Numbered from the stretch's first letter, positions 52,967-62,545 are shown. The stretch is DNA of 64,000 bases from Pseudomonadales bacterium (GCA_024234635.1 JACKNX010000002.1:62001-126000), one strand, 5' to 3'. The notes: generated by a model from the letters alone, not told the origin. Program-made: numbers and translations.

Positions 52967-55900
52967 ATGACCGTGCACGGGCTGACCGCCGCCGCGAGCA
53001 CGCCTCGCATTACCGACATCTTCGTGCGCCGTCCGGTGATAGCCGCCGTATTATCGCTCGCGCTGGTGCTCATCGGTATTCGCACGGCCCTGGAACTGCC
53101 GGTACTTCAGTACCCGCGCATCGAGAGTTCGTCGCTGGTCATCACCACGCCCTACATCGGCGCCGACGCGGCTACCGTTCAGGGTTTTGTCACGGAACCC
53201 ATCGAACGCGCGGCGGCGTCCATTCCCGGTATCGACTACGTGGACTCCAATACCACAGCCGGCATGAGCACGGTGACCGTGTGGCTCAAGCTGGGCGTGC
53301 CCTCCACCGGCGCACTGGCCGAACTCACCACGCGCCTCAGCCAGATCCGGTTCGAATTGCCGGCCGGCGCTGAGGATCCTGCGGTGCGCGTACGCCGCGC
53401 TGATCGTCCGCAGGCCGGATGGTACCTGGACGTTCCACTCACCGAGGGCATGGACCGCGCGCTGGTCACCGACTACCTCATCCGTCGCGTGAATCCGCAG
53501 ATTGCCGCCATACCCGGCGTGCAGGAAGTAACGCTGGAAGGCGGACGGGAACCGGCCATGCGCGTCTGGCTCGACCCCGAGCGGATGGCCGCCTACAACG
53601 TCAGCACGCAGGACATCGAACGCGCGCTCGGTCGCAACAACGTCATCGGCACCGTCGGCTCCAGCGAAAATGCGGACCGGCGCGTGAACCTGCTGGTGGA
53701 TTCGACGCTGCACGACGCCCGGGAGTTCGCCCGCATCGTCATCCGCCGCACGGACAGCGGACTTATCCGTATCGGTGACGTGGCCACCGTGGAACTCGAT
53801 GCCGTGGAGCCGAACGGTACGGCGCGCATCTCCCAGGAGCCCGCTGTCTTCATTGCCGTATGGCCGTTGCCGGGAGCCAACGAGATCGACATCGCTGATG
53901 AGATGTACGGTCTGCTCGACCGCATCAACGAAACCCTGCCCGACGGTGTGCATATCAGCATCGGCTATGACGTCACCAAGTACATGCGCGCCGCCCTGAA
54001 GGAAATCTTCACCACCCTGGGTGAAACCGTTCTGCTGGTCGGCCTCGTGGTCATCGCCTTCATGGGCTCCTTGCGGACCGCACTGGTGCCGTTGATCACC
54101 ATTCCCATCTCCCTGCTGGGTGCCGTTGCCGCCATGTCGCTGATGGGCTTTTCCCTCAACCTGCTCACCGTGCTGGCCATCGTGCTGTCGGTGGGGTTGG
54201 TGGTGGACGATGCCATCGTTGTGGTCGAGAACGTCGCCCGCTACATGCGCGAGGGCATGCGCCCCATTCCCGCCGCGCTGGCGAGTTCCCGGCAACTGTT
54301 CGCGCCCATCATCGCCATGACGCTCACGTTGTCCGCCGTGTACGCACCCATCGGCTTCCTGTCCGGCCTCACCGGCGTGCTGTTCAAGGAATTTGCGTTC
54401 ACGCTGGCGGTGGCCGTGCTGATCTCCGGCATGCTTGCGCTCACGCTGTCGCCCATCATGAGCGCCCGTGTCGCTGCCCGCGAAACCCGCTTCTCGCAAT
54501 GGGTGAACCGCGGCTTCGCGCGCCTGCAGGCTCTGTACCTGCGCCTGCTGGATACGCTGCTGCGCAACAACGGCAAGATTCTCTTCATCGCCGCGTTCGT
54601 CTCCCTGCTCGCGGTGCCGTTCTTTCTGCTGTCGCCATCGGAACTGGCTCCCCGCGAAGACCAGAGCGAGATTCGCGTTGCCATCACCTCCCCGCCGGAG
54701 GCGTCCCTGGACTACACGGAACGCTATATGTACGACGTCGTGGCCGCCATGGAATCGCTGCCGGGCGCCACCTTCATGTGGCAGGTACTGTTCGGCTCCG
54801 CCGCATTCGGTGGCATGCAGTTCGAGCCGTACGACCAGCGGGAGCTGTCGGTGCACGCGATGGCGCCAATGGCGTTCGGCCGGTTGTCAGCCATCCACGG
54901 CGTGACGGCCAGACCGCTGTTGCCGTCCGCATTGCCGACGGCTGGCCGCTTCGACGTGGAGCTGGTGGTGATGTCACCGGAGCCGGCGGCCGCCATGCTG
55001 CCGCACGCACTGGCGCTGATGGGTGAGGTGATGAAGAGCGGCACCTTCATGTTCACAGACACGGATCTGCGCATCGATCTGCCCCAGGCCCGCTTCGAAC
55101 TCGATCGCGAACGCATCGCCGATCTCGGCATGGACCTGGCCGAAGTCAGCCGCCAGCTCGCCGTGTTCCTGTCCGGCAACTTCGTCAATCGCTTCGACCT
55201 CGACGGCAAAGCGTACCGCGTGATTCCCATGGTGAAAGATGCCGACCGGCTGAATCCGGCGCAGCTCATGCAGTTGCAGTTGCGCACACCTTCCGGCGAG
55301 CTTGTGCCGCTGGCTGCACTGGCGACGCTGAAAAACGAGGTGGGCCCACGCGTGCTTGGCAAATTTCAGCAGAACAATGCCTTTCGTATTTTCGGCGGCG
55401 TGCCGCCCGGCGTCACCAAGGAGCAGGCGCTCAGCGCACTGGAAACCGCAGCGCGGCGTGTCCTGCCACCCGGCTACGCCATCGACTACGCGGGTGAATC
55501 GCGACAGTTGCGCCAGGAAGGCAATACGCTGATGGGTGTGCTCGGCCTGTCGCTGGCGTTCGTGTTCTTTGCACTCGCCGTGCAGTTCAACAGTTTCCGC
55601 GATCCACTGGTCGTACTGCTCGGTTCCGCGCCGCTGGCAATCTCCGGCGCGCTGCTGTTCACCTACATCGGCTGGACCACGGTCAACATCTATTCCCAGG
55701 TGGGTTTCATCACGCTGGTGGGGCTGATCGCCAAGAACGCCATTCTCATCGTCGAGTTCGCGCGTCAGCTGCAGGAGCGCGGGCTCGGGAAGCTGGCAGC
55801 CATTCGCGAAGCCGCTTCCACCCGCCTGCGCCCGGTTCTGATGACAACCGGCGCCACGGTCATGGGTCACTTTCCGCTCGTACTGGTTACGGGACCGGGC

Positions 55901-56077
55901 GCGGAGGCCAGAAACAGCATCGGCATCATCCTGGTGGCCGGTATGCTCATCGGTACTCTGTTCACCCTGTTCTTCCTGCCGAGCGTGTACATGGCGCTGG
56001 CCTCGCGACACCGGCACCGCGAGGATGGGACCGACGCTCCCGAATCCGTGGCCGACGGACCGCAAGCCATGGCCTGA
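52967..56077 (+). CDS. RND efflux permease (HAE1/AcrB family)
   Basis: 1036 residues from the ATG at 52967; the frame opens earlier, inside the adaptor gene. It starts TDIFVRRPVIAAVLSLALVL (TM1) and has the proton-relay Asp pair in VGLVVDDAIVVVENVARYM, PIISLLGAVAAM-type TM3-4 sequence, two large periplasmic loops and the second-half TM10 KNAILIVEFARQL. It is an inner-membrane proton-driven pump for hydrophobic compounds, matching the HAE1 class rather than heavy-metal pumps. The adaptor stop is one base before this start, so both are one operon. Possible substrates include organic acids or antimicrobials; none is shown. Confidence 0.93.
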   Translation: MTVHGLTAAASTPRITDIFVRRPVIAAVLSLALVLIGIRTALELPVLQYPRIESSSLVITTPYIGADAATVQGFVTEPIERAAASIPGIDYVDSNTTAGMSTVTVWLKLGVPSTGALAELTTRLSQIRFELPAGAEDPAVRVRRADRPQAGWYLDVPLTEGMDRALVTDYLIRRVNPQIAAIPGVQEVTLEGGREPAMRVWLDPERMAAYNVSTQDIERALGRNNVIGTVGSSENADRRVNLLVDSTLHDAREFARIVIRRTDSGLIRIGDVATVELDAVEPNGTARISQEPAVFIAVWPLPGANEIDIADEMYGLLDRINETLPDGVHISIGYDVTKYMRAALKEIFTTLGETVLLVGLVVIAFMGSLRTALVPLITIPISLLGAVAAMSLMGFSLNLLTVLAIVLSVGLVVDDAIVVVENVARYMREGMRPIPAALASSRQLFAPIIAMTLTLSAVYAPIGFLSGLTGVLFKEFAFTLAVAVLISGMLALTLSPIMSARVAARETRFSQWVNRGFARLQALYLRLLDTLLRNNGKILFIAAFVSLLAVPFFLLSPSELAPREDQSEIRVAITSPPEASLDYTERYMYDVVAAMESLPGATFMWQVLFGSAAFGGMQFEPYDQRELSVHAMAPMAFGRLSAIHGVTARPLLPSALPTAGRFDVELVVMSPEPAAAMLPHALALMGEVMKSGTFMFTDTDLRIDLPQARFELDRERIADLGMDLAEVSRQLAVFLSGNFVNRFDLDGKAYRVIPMVKDADRLNPAQLMQLQLRTPSGELVPLAALATLKNEVGPRVLGKFQQNNAFRIFGGVPPGVTKEQALSALETAARRVLPPGYAIDYAGESRQLRQEGNTLMGVLGLSLAFVFFALAVQFNSFRDPLVVLLGSAPLAISGALLFTYIGWTTVNIYSQVGFITLVGLIAKNAILIVEFARQLQERGLGKLAAIREAASTRLRPVLMTTGATVMGHFPLVLVTGPGAEARNSIGIILVAGMLIGTLFTLFFLPSVYMALASRHRHREDGTDAPESVADGPQAMA

Positions 56078-56169
56078 GCCGGCGCAGCCGCCCACCGGCC
56101 ACGGCCCCGACTGGTCGCCCGCCGTCGCGCGGTGGTATGTTCGCCGCAGCCAAACAGCGGAGAACAGGC

Positions 56170-57414
56170 ATGGCGGAAGCGGACCAGGACAACGATGTCG
56201 CCAATCTCTGGCGCCGGCAAACGCCTGGCCACGACGGCTGGTCACGTACCGCCCGCGCGGATGATCCCGACAAATTTTTCATTGCCTCCGCGGATGGCCA
56301 CGTGCAGGAACCGTCCGATCTGTGGAAGGTGCGCATGGACAGCCGTTTCCACGACCGTCTGCCGGGAGTGGTGCTGGATGGCAAAGGCGGAGCCATGCAG
56401 AAGACGGAGGGTTTCCGGCCGCTGCGCATCCGCAACATCCCGTTCCAGGGCGAGGATATGCTGAGGAACCGCTCGGGTCGCACACCGGAGGAGCGCCTCA
56501 CGGACCTGGCGATGGACGGCGTTGACGCCGAAATCCTGTTCCCCAACAAAGGGCTCACCATCTGGGCCACGCCGGATCCGTCCTTCAGCCTGGCCATGTG
56601 CCGGGCCTGGAACGACTGGGCCTGGGAGACCTTCGGCCCGTACAACGATCGCCTGGCGCCGATGGCCTGTGTGGCGCCGGGAGACCTCAACGGTACGATC
56701 GCGGAAATCCAGCGCGCCGCAAAGCTGGGGTTCAGGGGCCTGTCGCTACCCTGCAAACCGGTATGGGGTGCGCCCGATCACGAAGCGCCGAACTACAACC
56801 TGCCGGAATTCGACCCGATGTGGGCCTGTATCCAGGACGTGGACCTGCCGATCACCTTCCACGTTTCCACGGGCCGCGATCCCCGCACCGCCCGCGGCAA
56901 CGGCGGCGCCGTGATCAACTATGCCGTGCACTCGCTTGCGCCAACAATGGAACCGATCGCCAATCTGTGCGCGTCCGGCGTGCTGGATCGTTTCCCGAAG
57001 CTGATCTTCGGCACCATCGAAGCCGGAATCGGCTGGGTGGCCTGGGCACTCGCGGCAATGGACGAAGCGGTACGCAAGCACCACATGTGGGCGCGTCCGA
57101 AGCTGAAACAACTGCCCAGCGATTATTTCCGGCAGAACGGTTTCGCCAGTTTCCAGGAAGACCAGCCCGGGCTCGATCTGGCCCGCGAATACGGATTTAC
57201 ACACAACTTCCTGTGGGCGAACGACTACCCGCATCACGAGGGTACCTGGCCGCACTCGGCTGCAGCCATCGAACGCACGATGGGGCGCCTCGACGACGGG
57301 GAACGCGCCAGGATACTGGGGCTGAACACCGCACGTATCTTCCGCCTGCCGATTCCCGCGCGTTACCTGACTCAGGCTGACGCAGCCGCTGTCGAACGCG
57401 CGCGCACGGGCTAG
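56170..57414 (+). CDS. Amidohydrolase family 2 (metal-dependent decarboxylase/hydrolase-like)
   Basis: 414 residues from the ATG at 56170, preceded by CGGAGAACAGGC; an ATG at 56137 is less likely. The TIM-barrel amidohydrolase_2 signature ASADGHVQEPSDLW (DGH) is at the N-terminus. Further motifs are FRGLSLPCKP, ITFHVSTGRDP (metal or catalytic His), FGTIEAGIGWVAWAL and NFLWANDYPHHEGTWP, the catalytic Asp region. This resembles the ACMS-decarboxylase/tetrahydromethanopterin-independent family widely found in catabolic loci. Follows the RND pair by 92 bases; a shared operon is possible but not shown. Confidence 0.85.
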   Translation: MAEADQDNDVANLWRRQTPGHDGWSRTARADDPDKFFIASADGHVQEPSDLWKVRMDSRFHDRLPGVVLDGKGGAMQKTEGFRPLRIRNIPFQGEDMLRNRSGRTPEERLTDLAMDGVDAEILFPNKGLTIWATPDPSFSLAMCRAWNDWAWETFGPYNDRLAPMACVAPGDLNGTIAEIQRAAKLGFRGLSLPCKPVWGAPDHEAPNYNLPEFDPMWACIQDVDLPITFHVSTGRDPRTARGNGGAVINYAVHSLAPTMEPIANLCASGVLDRFPKLIFGTIEAGIGWVAWALAAMDEAVRKHHMWARPKLKQLPSDYFRQNGFASFQEDQPGLDLAREYGFTHNFLWANDYPHHEGTWPHSAAAIERTMGRLDDGERARILGLNTARIFRLPIPARYLTQADAAAVERARTG

Positions 57415-57532
57415 CGGGCCGCTTGACAAGTTCGGTCACTGGAGCGCTTCCCGCAGGTTTGGTAGGCAGACGCGCCTCACAGGGCGTGGTGGTGCCATGG
57501 CCAGGAGGCGCAACAAATCTACCAGGCAAATC

Positions 57533-57558
57533 CACCGGACATATTCACCGGACATATC
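57533..57558. repeat. 13-base tandem direct repeat
   Basis: CACCGGACATATT and CACCGGACATATC lie back to back in the 199-base gap between the amidohydrolase and the convergent alpha/beta hydrolase. Exact except for the last base. Could be a protein-binding site or simple duplication. Confidence 0.6.
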
Positions 57559-57613
57559 CTCCCGAGCTGTGGAAAGCGCCCGCAGGGGATGCCTGAAGCG
57601 TCCCGCCAGACTC

Positions 57614-58588
57614 TCAGACCAGGCGGGCGACCCACTCGAGTTCGGGAACAGGTTTATCTTCGAGGAAAGCCTGGATCATCGCGTTCACGATATCCGGCTG
57701 TTCCTGTTGGACCCAGTGCGACACACGCGGCAGATAGCGGATGGTGAGCTGGCGCACGAACTCTTCCGTCCCGTACGTGGTCTCCTTTGTCAGCGCCACG
57801 TCGTCTTCGCCCCACACCATGAGCGTGGGCACGTCGATGACGGGATAACCCAGCTTCTGCTGCCGGCGCAGCCCACCGCCGATCACCAGTGCCCGGTAGT
57901 AGTTGATCATCGCGGTCAGCGCGCCGGGCTGCGCGGCATTCTGCCGGTAGACCTCACCCACTTCCGGAGGAAATCGCGACTTGTCCACGGCGGAGGCGCG
58001 CATCATGTCGCCAATCGCCTTTGCCTGATCCCGTCCGAGCATGGCCTCCGGCAGCCAGGGCAGCTGGAAGAAAAAGACGTACCAGCTGCGTTTCAGTTGC
58101 GCCCAGCTCAGTCCCCGTCGACTGCTGGGGCCAGGATGCGGCACGTTGCAGATCACCAGCCGGGCGAGTGGACGCTGTTTGCGCATGGCGAAGTACCAGG
58201 CGATTACCGCGCCCCAGTCGTGTGCCAGCAGCACCGTCTCCCGGCAGCCCGCGGCATCGATCAGCGCGGCCACGTCGTCCAGCAGCTTCTCGATCGCGTA
58301 CGCCTCCCGGCCTCCCGGCCGCGAACTGGCGCCGTAACCCCGCAGATTCGGCGCCCACACCCGATAGCCGGATGCAGCCAGCATCGGCATCTGGAAACGC
58401 CAGGAGAATGCATGCTCCGGAAACCCGTGCAGACAGAGCGCCAGCCGATCACCGTCGCCCAGCTCGCTGACTTCGAACGACAGACCGTTGGCGTTCACGA
58501 TTCGGGTACGGATTCCCGCGCCGGCCGTCGCTGCGCTATCCATCGCTGCGCTGCCCATCGCTGCACTACCCATCGCTGAACTATCCAT
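57614..58588 (-). CDS. Alpha/beta hydrolase, epoxide hydrolase-like, with repetitive N-terminus
   Basis: 324 residues. The first ATG at 58588 has a very strong GGAGGTGAGGCG site, so it is the start even though the first 20 residues are four pentapeptides (MDSSA, MGSAA, MGSAA, MDSAA). The fold begins LCLHGFPEHAFSWRFQMP. The oxyanion HG-P, the nucleophile elbow LLAHDWGAVIAWYFA with Asp, an Asp near MVWGEDDV and a catalytic His in PRVSHWVQQEQPD give an epoxide-hydrolase/dehalogenase-like triad. Cytosolic; substrate unknown. Diverges from the persulfide dioxygenase fusion. Confidence 0.87.
   Translation of the reverse strand: MDSSAMGSAAMGSAAMDSAATAGAGIRTRIVNANGLSFEVSELGDGDRLALCLHGFPEHAFSWRFQMPMLAASGYRVWAPNLRGYGASSRPGGREAYAIEKLLDDVAALIDAAGCRETVLLAHDWGAVIAWYFAMRKQRPLARLVICNVPHPGPSSRRGLSWAQLKRSWYVFFFQLPWLPEAMLGRDQAKAIGDMMRASAVDKSRFPPEVGEVYRQNAAQPGALTAMINYYRALVIGGGLRRQQKLGYPVIDVPTLMVWGEDDVALTKETTYGTEEFVRQLTIRYLPRVSHWVQQEQPDIVNAMIQAFLEDKPVPELEWVARLV
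58529..58588. repeat. 15-base tandem repeat encoding N-terminal pentapeptides
   Basis: Four copies of a GGATGGATAGT/GGCAGCGCAGCGAT-like 15-base unit, one per pentapeptide, lie at the very start of the hydrolase gene. Each copy contains an ATG in frame. Gain or loss of a unit keeps the frame and the strong ribosome site. Confidence 0.75.
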
Positions 58589-58642
58589 CGCCTCACCTCC
58601 GCTCTGCTACCATGGCGCCGTATTCTGCTGCGGCGGGCGCAT

Positions 58643-59704
58643 ATGATCTTCCGGCAACTCTACGATGCCCAATCGTCGACGTATACCTACCTGCTCGGCT
58701 GCCCCGAGTCACGCGAAGCGATCCTCATCGACCCTGTGTACGAGCAGTTCAACCGCGACGCCGCGTTGCTGCGGGAGCTCGGTCTGCGCGTGCGCTACAC
58801 GCTCGACACACACGTGCATGCGGACCATGTGACCGCCGCCTGGAAGCTGAAACAGAACCTCGGCGCCGACATCGCCCTGTCCGCACGTTACGCGATCCCC
58901 GAGGTGGATATCGCGCTGGGCGACGGCGATGTCCTGTCCTTCGGCAACCATTCCGTGACCGCGCTACACACGCCGGGTCACACAGTCGGCTGCATGTGTT
59001 TCGTCACGCGAGACCGCGACCGGGTGTTTACGGGCGACGCGCTGCTGATCCGCGCCGCGGGACGCACCGACTTCCAGGGCGGCGATGTGCACAGCATGTG
59101 GCGCAGCATCCGAGAGGTCCTGTTCGCGCTGCCGGACACCTGTCTGGTCTACCCGGGGCACGACTACAACGGCCGCACGGTCTCCACCATCGGCGAGGAG
59201 AAGCGCTTCAACCCGCGCATCGGCGGCGATGCCCGCGAAGAGGATTTCGTGGGCTACATGAACAATCTGGGTCTGCCCCATCCGCGGCTGCTCGACATCG
59301 CCGTGCCCGCCAACCTGCACTGCGGCAAACCGGCTTTTGATGCGGCCGCGCCGGAACCGGCATGGGCGCCGATCGTCACGTCCTTTGCGGGGGTCCCGGA
59401 ACTTGAACCGGACTGGATCGCCCGGCACCTCGACGACGTCATGCTGCTGGACGTGCGCACCCCCGCCGAGTTCAATGGCGATCTCGGCCACGTGGACAGC
59501 GCAACGCTGATTCCTCTCGACGAACTGCGCGATCGGCTCGAGGAGGTGCCGCGTGACAAGCCGGTCACAGTGATCTGCCAGAGCGGCAAACGCTCCGCCA
59601 TGGCTGTGCAGATACTGCAGAAAGCTGGCGTGGAACGTGTCGCCAATTCGTCGGGCGGCATGTTGCAATGGGTGCGACTGGGACTTCCCCACCGCACCCG
59701 TTGA
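58643..59704 (+). CDS. Persulfide dioxygenase-rhodanese fusion (ETHE1-like MBL plus sulfurtransferase)
   Basis: 353 residues. The MBL dioxygenase half (1-235) has THVHADHVTAAWKL (metal His-x-His-x-Asp), LHTPGHTVGCMCF, FTGDALLIRAAGRTDF and LVYPGHDYNGRTVSTIGEE with EKRFNPRI, the ETHE1 hallmarks. The rhodanese half (about 255-353) has MLLDVRTPAEFNGDLGHV and the catalytic Cys loop VICQSGKRSAMA. This matches the PRF/CstB-like fusion family, which oxidises glutathione persulfide to sulfite and passes sulfane sulfur on. No sulfide:quinone oxidoreductase is visible nearby. Diverges by 54 bases from the alpha/beta hydrolase. Confidence 0.9.
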   Translation: MIFRQLYDAQSSTYTYLLGCPESREAILIDPVYEQFNRDAALLRELGLRVRYTLDTHVHADHVTAAWKLKQNLGADIALSARYAIPEVDIALGDGDVLSFGNHSVTALHTPGHTVGCMCFVTRDRDRVFTGDALLIRAAGRTDFQGGDVHSMWRSIREVLFALPDTCLVYPGHDYNGRTVSTIGEEKRFNPRIGGDAREEDFVGYMNNLGLPHPRLLDIAVPANLHCGKPAFDAAAPEPAWAPIVTSFAGVPELEPDWIARHLDDVMLLDVRTPAEFNGDLGHVDSATLIPLDELRDRLEEVPRDKPVTVICQSGKRSAMAVQILQKAGVERVANSSGGMLQWVRLGLPHRTR

Positions 59705-59710
59705 CGGTCA

Positions 59711-59729
59711 GACCGGGCAGCCCCCGGTC
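59711..59729. terminator. Hairpin between convergent persulfide-dioxygenase and monooxygenase genes
   Basis: GACCGGG-CAGCC-CCCGGTC makes a perfect seven-base stem that begins seven bases after one stop and overlaps the stop of the other gene. It is positioned as a shared bidirectional terminator, though no T-run is present. Confidence 0.6.
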
Positions 59730-61368
59730 AATGGAACACAAAGCCCCGATAGCCGTCCGCAGCCACCCGGTCACACACCTCACGGTAGGCGCCCACACCC
59801 GCGGCATAGGGCATGAAGACTCGTGGCTTGCCTGGAATGTTGGCCCCCATGTACCAGGACCCGGCCTTCGGGAACAGCGTGGCGCTGGCCACCTCGTTGA
59901 CGTGGGCGACCCATTCGTCTTCCTTGTCGAGACTGGTTTCCACCTTGCGGTAGCCGTGCTCACGCATGTACGTCAGGCAATCGCAGATGAAGTCCACATG
60001 CTGCTCGATGGACACCAGCATATTGGACAGCACCGACGGGCTGCCTGGTCCGGTAATGGTGAACAGGTTGGGAAAGCCCGCCATCATGAGCCCGAGATAG
60101 GTGCGCGGACCTTCCGCCCATTTATCGGCAAGACGCTGGCCGTTGCTGCCACGGATATCGATCTTCAGCAGTGCACCGGTCATGGCGTCGAAGCCGGTGG
60201 CGAGAATCAGCGTGTCCAGCTCCACATGCCTGTCCGCCAGCTGCACACCGCTCGCGGTGATGCGTTCAATCGGCGATCGGTTGATGTTCACCAGTTCCAC
60301 GTGCGGCTGGTTGTAGGTTTCGTAGTAGTTGATGTCCACGCAAATACGTTTGGTGCCGATGGGGTGCGAGGTCGGACAGAGGTCTTCCGCCGTTTGCGGA
60401 TCTTTCACCGTTTCCCGGATCTTGCGGTGAACATATGCGGCCACGCGCCGGTTGGTCTCTTCATTCAACAGGGCATCGGCCACGGCTCCCATGAAACGCG
60501 CACCACCCGTCTGCCAGTAGCTGTCACAGATCGCGTCCAGCGCTTCATCACTGAGATTCGCTGCGGTCAGGGCCATCGGTGTCCGTTCGCGCGGCACCAC
60601 CTCGAGATCGCCAAATCCGGACGACAGACCGCGCTTGTGGTAGTCACGATGCTCGCGATAGTGCGACTTGAAGGCCCTTACGAATTCCGGATCGAGCGGG
60701 CCGTTCATTGCCGGTACGCTGAAATTGGGCGTACGCTGAAACACGGTCAGTTGCTGCGCCGTTCCCGCAATTACCGGGATGGCCTGCACCGCGGATGAGC
60801 CCGTGCCAATGATGCCGACCCGCTCGCCTTCGAAGCTGACAGGTTCGTGCGGCCACTGGCTGGCGTGGTAGCGCTTGCCCCGAAAATTGTCCAGACCGGT
60901 CAGTTCCGGCGTGTTGGGCACGGACAGGCAACCTGTCGCCATGATCAGCAGCGGCGCGCTTGCGGAATCGCCGGAGTCGGTTGCGACGCGCCAGACACCT
61001 GCCGTGTCATCGTAGTGCGCCTGCGTCACCCGCCGTTCGAAACGGATGTCACGTCGCAGGTCGAACCGCTCCGACACATGGACGGCGTATTTGAGGATCT
61101 CCGGTTGCGTGGCGTAGCGCTCGCTCCACTCCCATTCCTGTTCCAGTTCCGGGCTGAACGAATAGGAGTACGCCAGACTCTCCGCGTCACAGCGAGCGCC
61201 GGGGTAGCGATTCCAGTACCAGGTTCCCCCGACGTCATCTCCCGCCTCGTAGATACGGGTTGTCATGCCGAGCTGCCGGAACCGGTGCAGCGTGTACATG
61301 CCCGCAAAGCCCGCGCCAACCACGATGGCGTCGAAGTGCGCACCCTGATCGAGTTCGGCCTGTGCCAT
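59728..61368 (-). CDS. Flavin-containing Baeyer-Villiger-type monooxygenase
   Basis: 546 residues from the ATG at 61368, spaced seven bases after GGGAGAG. Upstream ATGs to 61518 lie in a stretch without family sequence. The FAD Rossmann motif VVGAGFAGMYTLHRFR opens the protein; then GGTWYWNRYPGARCD and the BVMO fingerprint FRGKRYHASQWP, the NADPH-binding GIIGTGSSAVQAIP, and ATGFDAMTGALLKIDIRG. This is the pattern of cyclohexanone- or phenylacetone-type monooxygenases, which insert oxygen into ketones to give esters or lactones. Neighbouring hydrolases could open such products. Convergent with the persulfide dioxygenase gene and divergent from the thioesterase gene. Confidence 0.93.
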   Translation of the reverse strand: MAQAELDQGAHFDAIVVGAGFAGMYTLHRFRQLGMTTRIYEAGDDVGGTWYWNRYPGARCDAESLAYSYSFSPELEQEWEWSERYATQPEILKYAVHVSERFDLRRDIRFERRVTQAHYDDTAGVWRVATDSGDSASAPLLIMATGCLSVPNTPELTGLDNFRGKRYHASQWPHEPVSFEGERVGIIGTGSSAVQAIPVIAGTAQQLTVFQRTPNFSVPAMNGPLDPEFVRAFKSHYREHRDYHKRGLSSGFGDLEVVPRERTPMALTAANLSDEALDAICDSYWQTGGARFMGAVADALLNEETNRRVAAYVHRKIRETVKDPQTAEDLCPTSHPIGTKRICVDINYYETYNQPHVELVNINRSPIERITASGVQLADRHVELDTLILATGFDAMTGALLKIDIRGSNGQRLADKWAEGPRTYLGLMMAGFPNLFTITGPGSPSVLSNMLVSIEQHVDFICDCLTYMREHGYRKVETSLDKEDEWVAHVNEVASATLFPKAGSWYMGANIPGKPRVFMPYAAGVGAYREVCDRVAADGYRGFVFH

Positions 61369-61537
61369 GGTCATCTCTCCCGCGAAAAGCGGGGGAGTAT
61401 GTCTTTTCATAACGGGTTTCGGCAATGGCACAGCGGCATGCGGCATGACAACCACATGACGGGTTGCAATTGGCGTCTGGTGTCGACGACCGGCTCCGTT
61501 AGACTGCGCGGTTTGCATCCACGGGAGCCCACCAGCA

Positions 61538-62470
61538 ATGCTGCTTCTTCACGAATCCACCGTCCTCCCAGCCGAGATCGACACGCTGGGACACATGAAC
61601 GTGCGCTACTACATGGAACGCATGGACAGGGCCAACGTCGCGCTGATGACACGGCTCGGCGTGAATACCGATGCAGGGGTATTCCTGCGTCGCACGGACA
61701 CCTACAGCCGTTTCCGTCGCGAACAGTTTGAAGGCGCCGCCCTGCACACCCTGGGCGGCGTTCTGGACGTCAGCGAGAACGGCATGCGGAGCTTCGTGGA
61801 GATCCGCAACGCCACGGATAACGAGGTGGCGGCAAGTTTTGTGGCCGTGACGCGAATCATCGACGCAAACAGCCGCCAGCCGCGCCCGTTTCCCGTTGCG
61901 GCGGTACGGGAAAGCGAGGGCTGCCGCGTGACCATTCCACCCCACGGTCAACCGCGCTCCATTTCCCTCGACCCGCCCCGCACCGACGTCTCCGTGGCCG
62001 ATCTGGACCGGCGGATTCCCGACAGCGAAACGACGGGCATGATCAGCGGACGCCGCGAAGCGCTGGTTGAGCAGGAGGATGTGGATGCCGAAGGCTGGTT
62101 GCGGGAGGACATCGATGTCATGTTCCTGCCCTTCCTGCGCGCCGTGCGCGCGGGTGGCGCCCCGCCCGGACCACCGGTATTCAGAACAGCGGACGGTCGA
62201 CGCGTGGGCTGGGCCGTGATGGAGTCGCGCAACCTGGCCTATGCGCGGCCGCGTCTGGGTGAACGCCTCGTGCACTACAGCGCGGATCTCGCCCTGGCGG
62301 AGAAATCCCGGCTGTCCCGGCGCTGGGCCCTGTCCCGCGATACGGGCCAGCTGCTGGGTATCAGCGATACGGTAGGTATCTGCATCGACCTCGACGCGCG
62401 CCGCGCCGTGGACTGGCCGGAGGAGATTCGCCGACTCATCGAGGCCAACCTGCAGTCCGATCTGGCCTGA
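61538..62470 (+). CDS. Hotdog-fold acyl-CoA thioesterase-like protein
   Basis: 310 residues. The N-terminal hotdog domain has AEIDTLGHMNVRYYMERMDRA, the canonical Asp/Glu-x-GHMN catalytic helix, then FLRRTDTYSRFRREQFEG. A second hotdog-like half is seen near the C-terminus (MESRNLAYARPRLGERLVHYS, LLGISDTVGICIDLDARRA). A double-hotdog protein of this size probably hydrolyses acyl-CoA thioesters in the cytosol. GGGAG precedes the ATG at nine bases. It is followed by a carboxylesterase gene 75 bases downstream in the same direction. Confidence 0.85.
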   Translation: MLLLHESTVLPAEIDTLGHMNVRYYMERMDRANVALMTRLGVNTDAGVFLRRTDTYSRFRREQFEGAALHTLGGVLDVSENGMRSFVEIRNATDNEVAASFVAVTRIIDANSRQPRPFPVAAVRESEGCRVTIPPHGQPRSISLDPPRTDVSVADLDRRIPDSETTGMISGRREALVEQEDVDAEGWLREDIDVMFLPFLRAVRAGGAPPGPPVFRTADGRRVGWAVMESRNLAYARPRLGERLVHYSADLALAEKSRLSRRWALSRDTGQLLGISDTVGICIDLDARRAVDWPEEIRRLIEANLQSDLA

Positions 62471-62545
62471 GCTGGTTGCCCGCATCACGAAATCGCCGGG
62501 GCTGACTGCTACCATGCGGTGCAGCCCGACCATTTCGAGGTACGC

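Noticed and set aside
53051..56245. Long minus-strand frames opposite the RND permease
   Set aside because: Arg/His/Gln-rich shadows without motifs; the plus strand encodes a complete AcrB-type pump.
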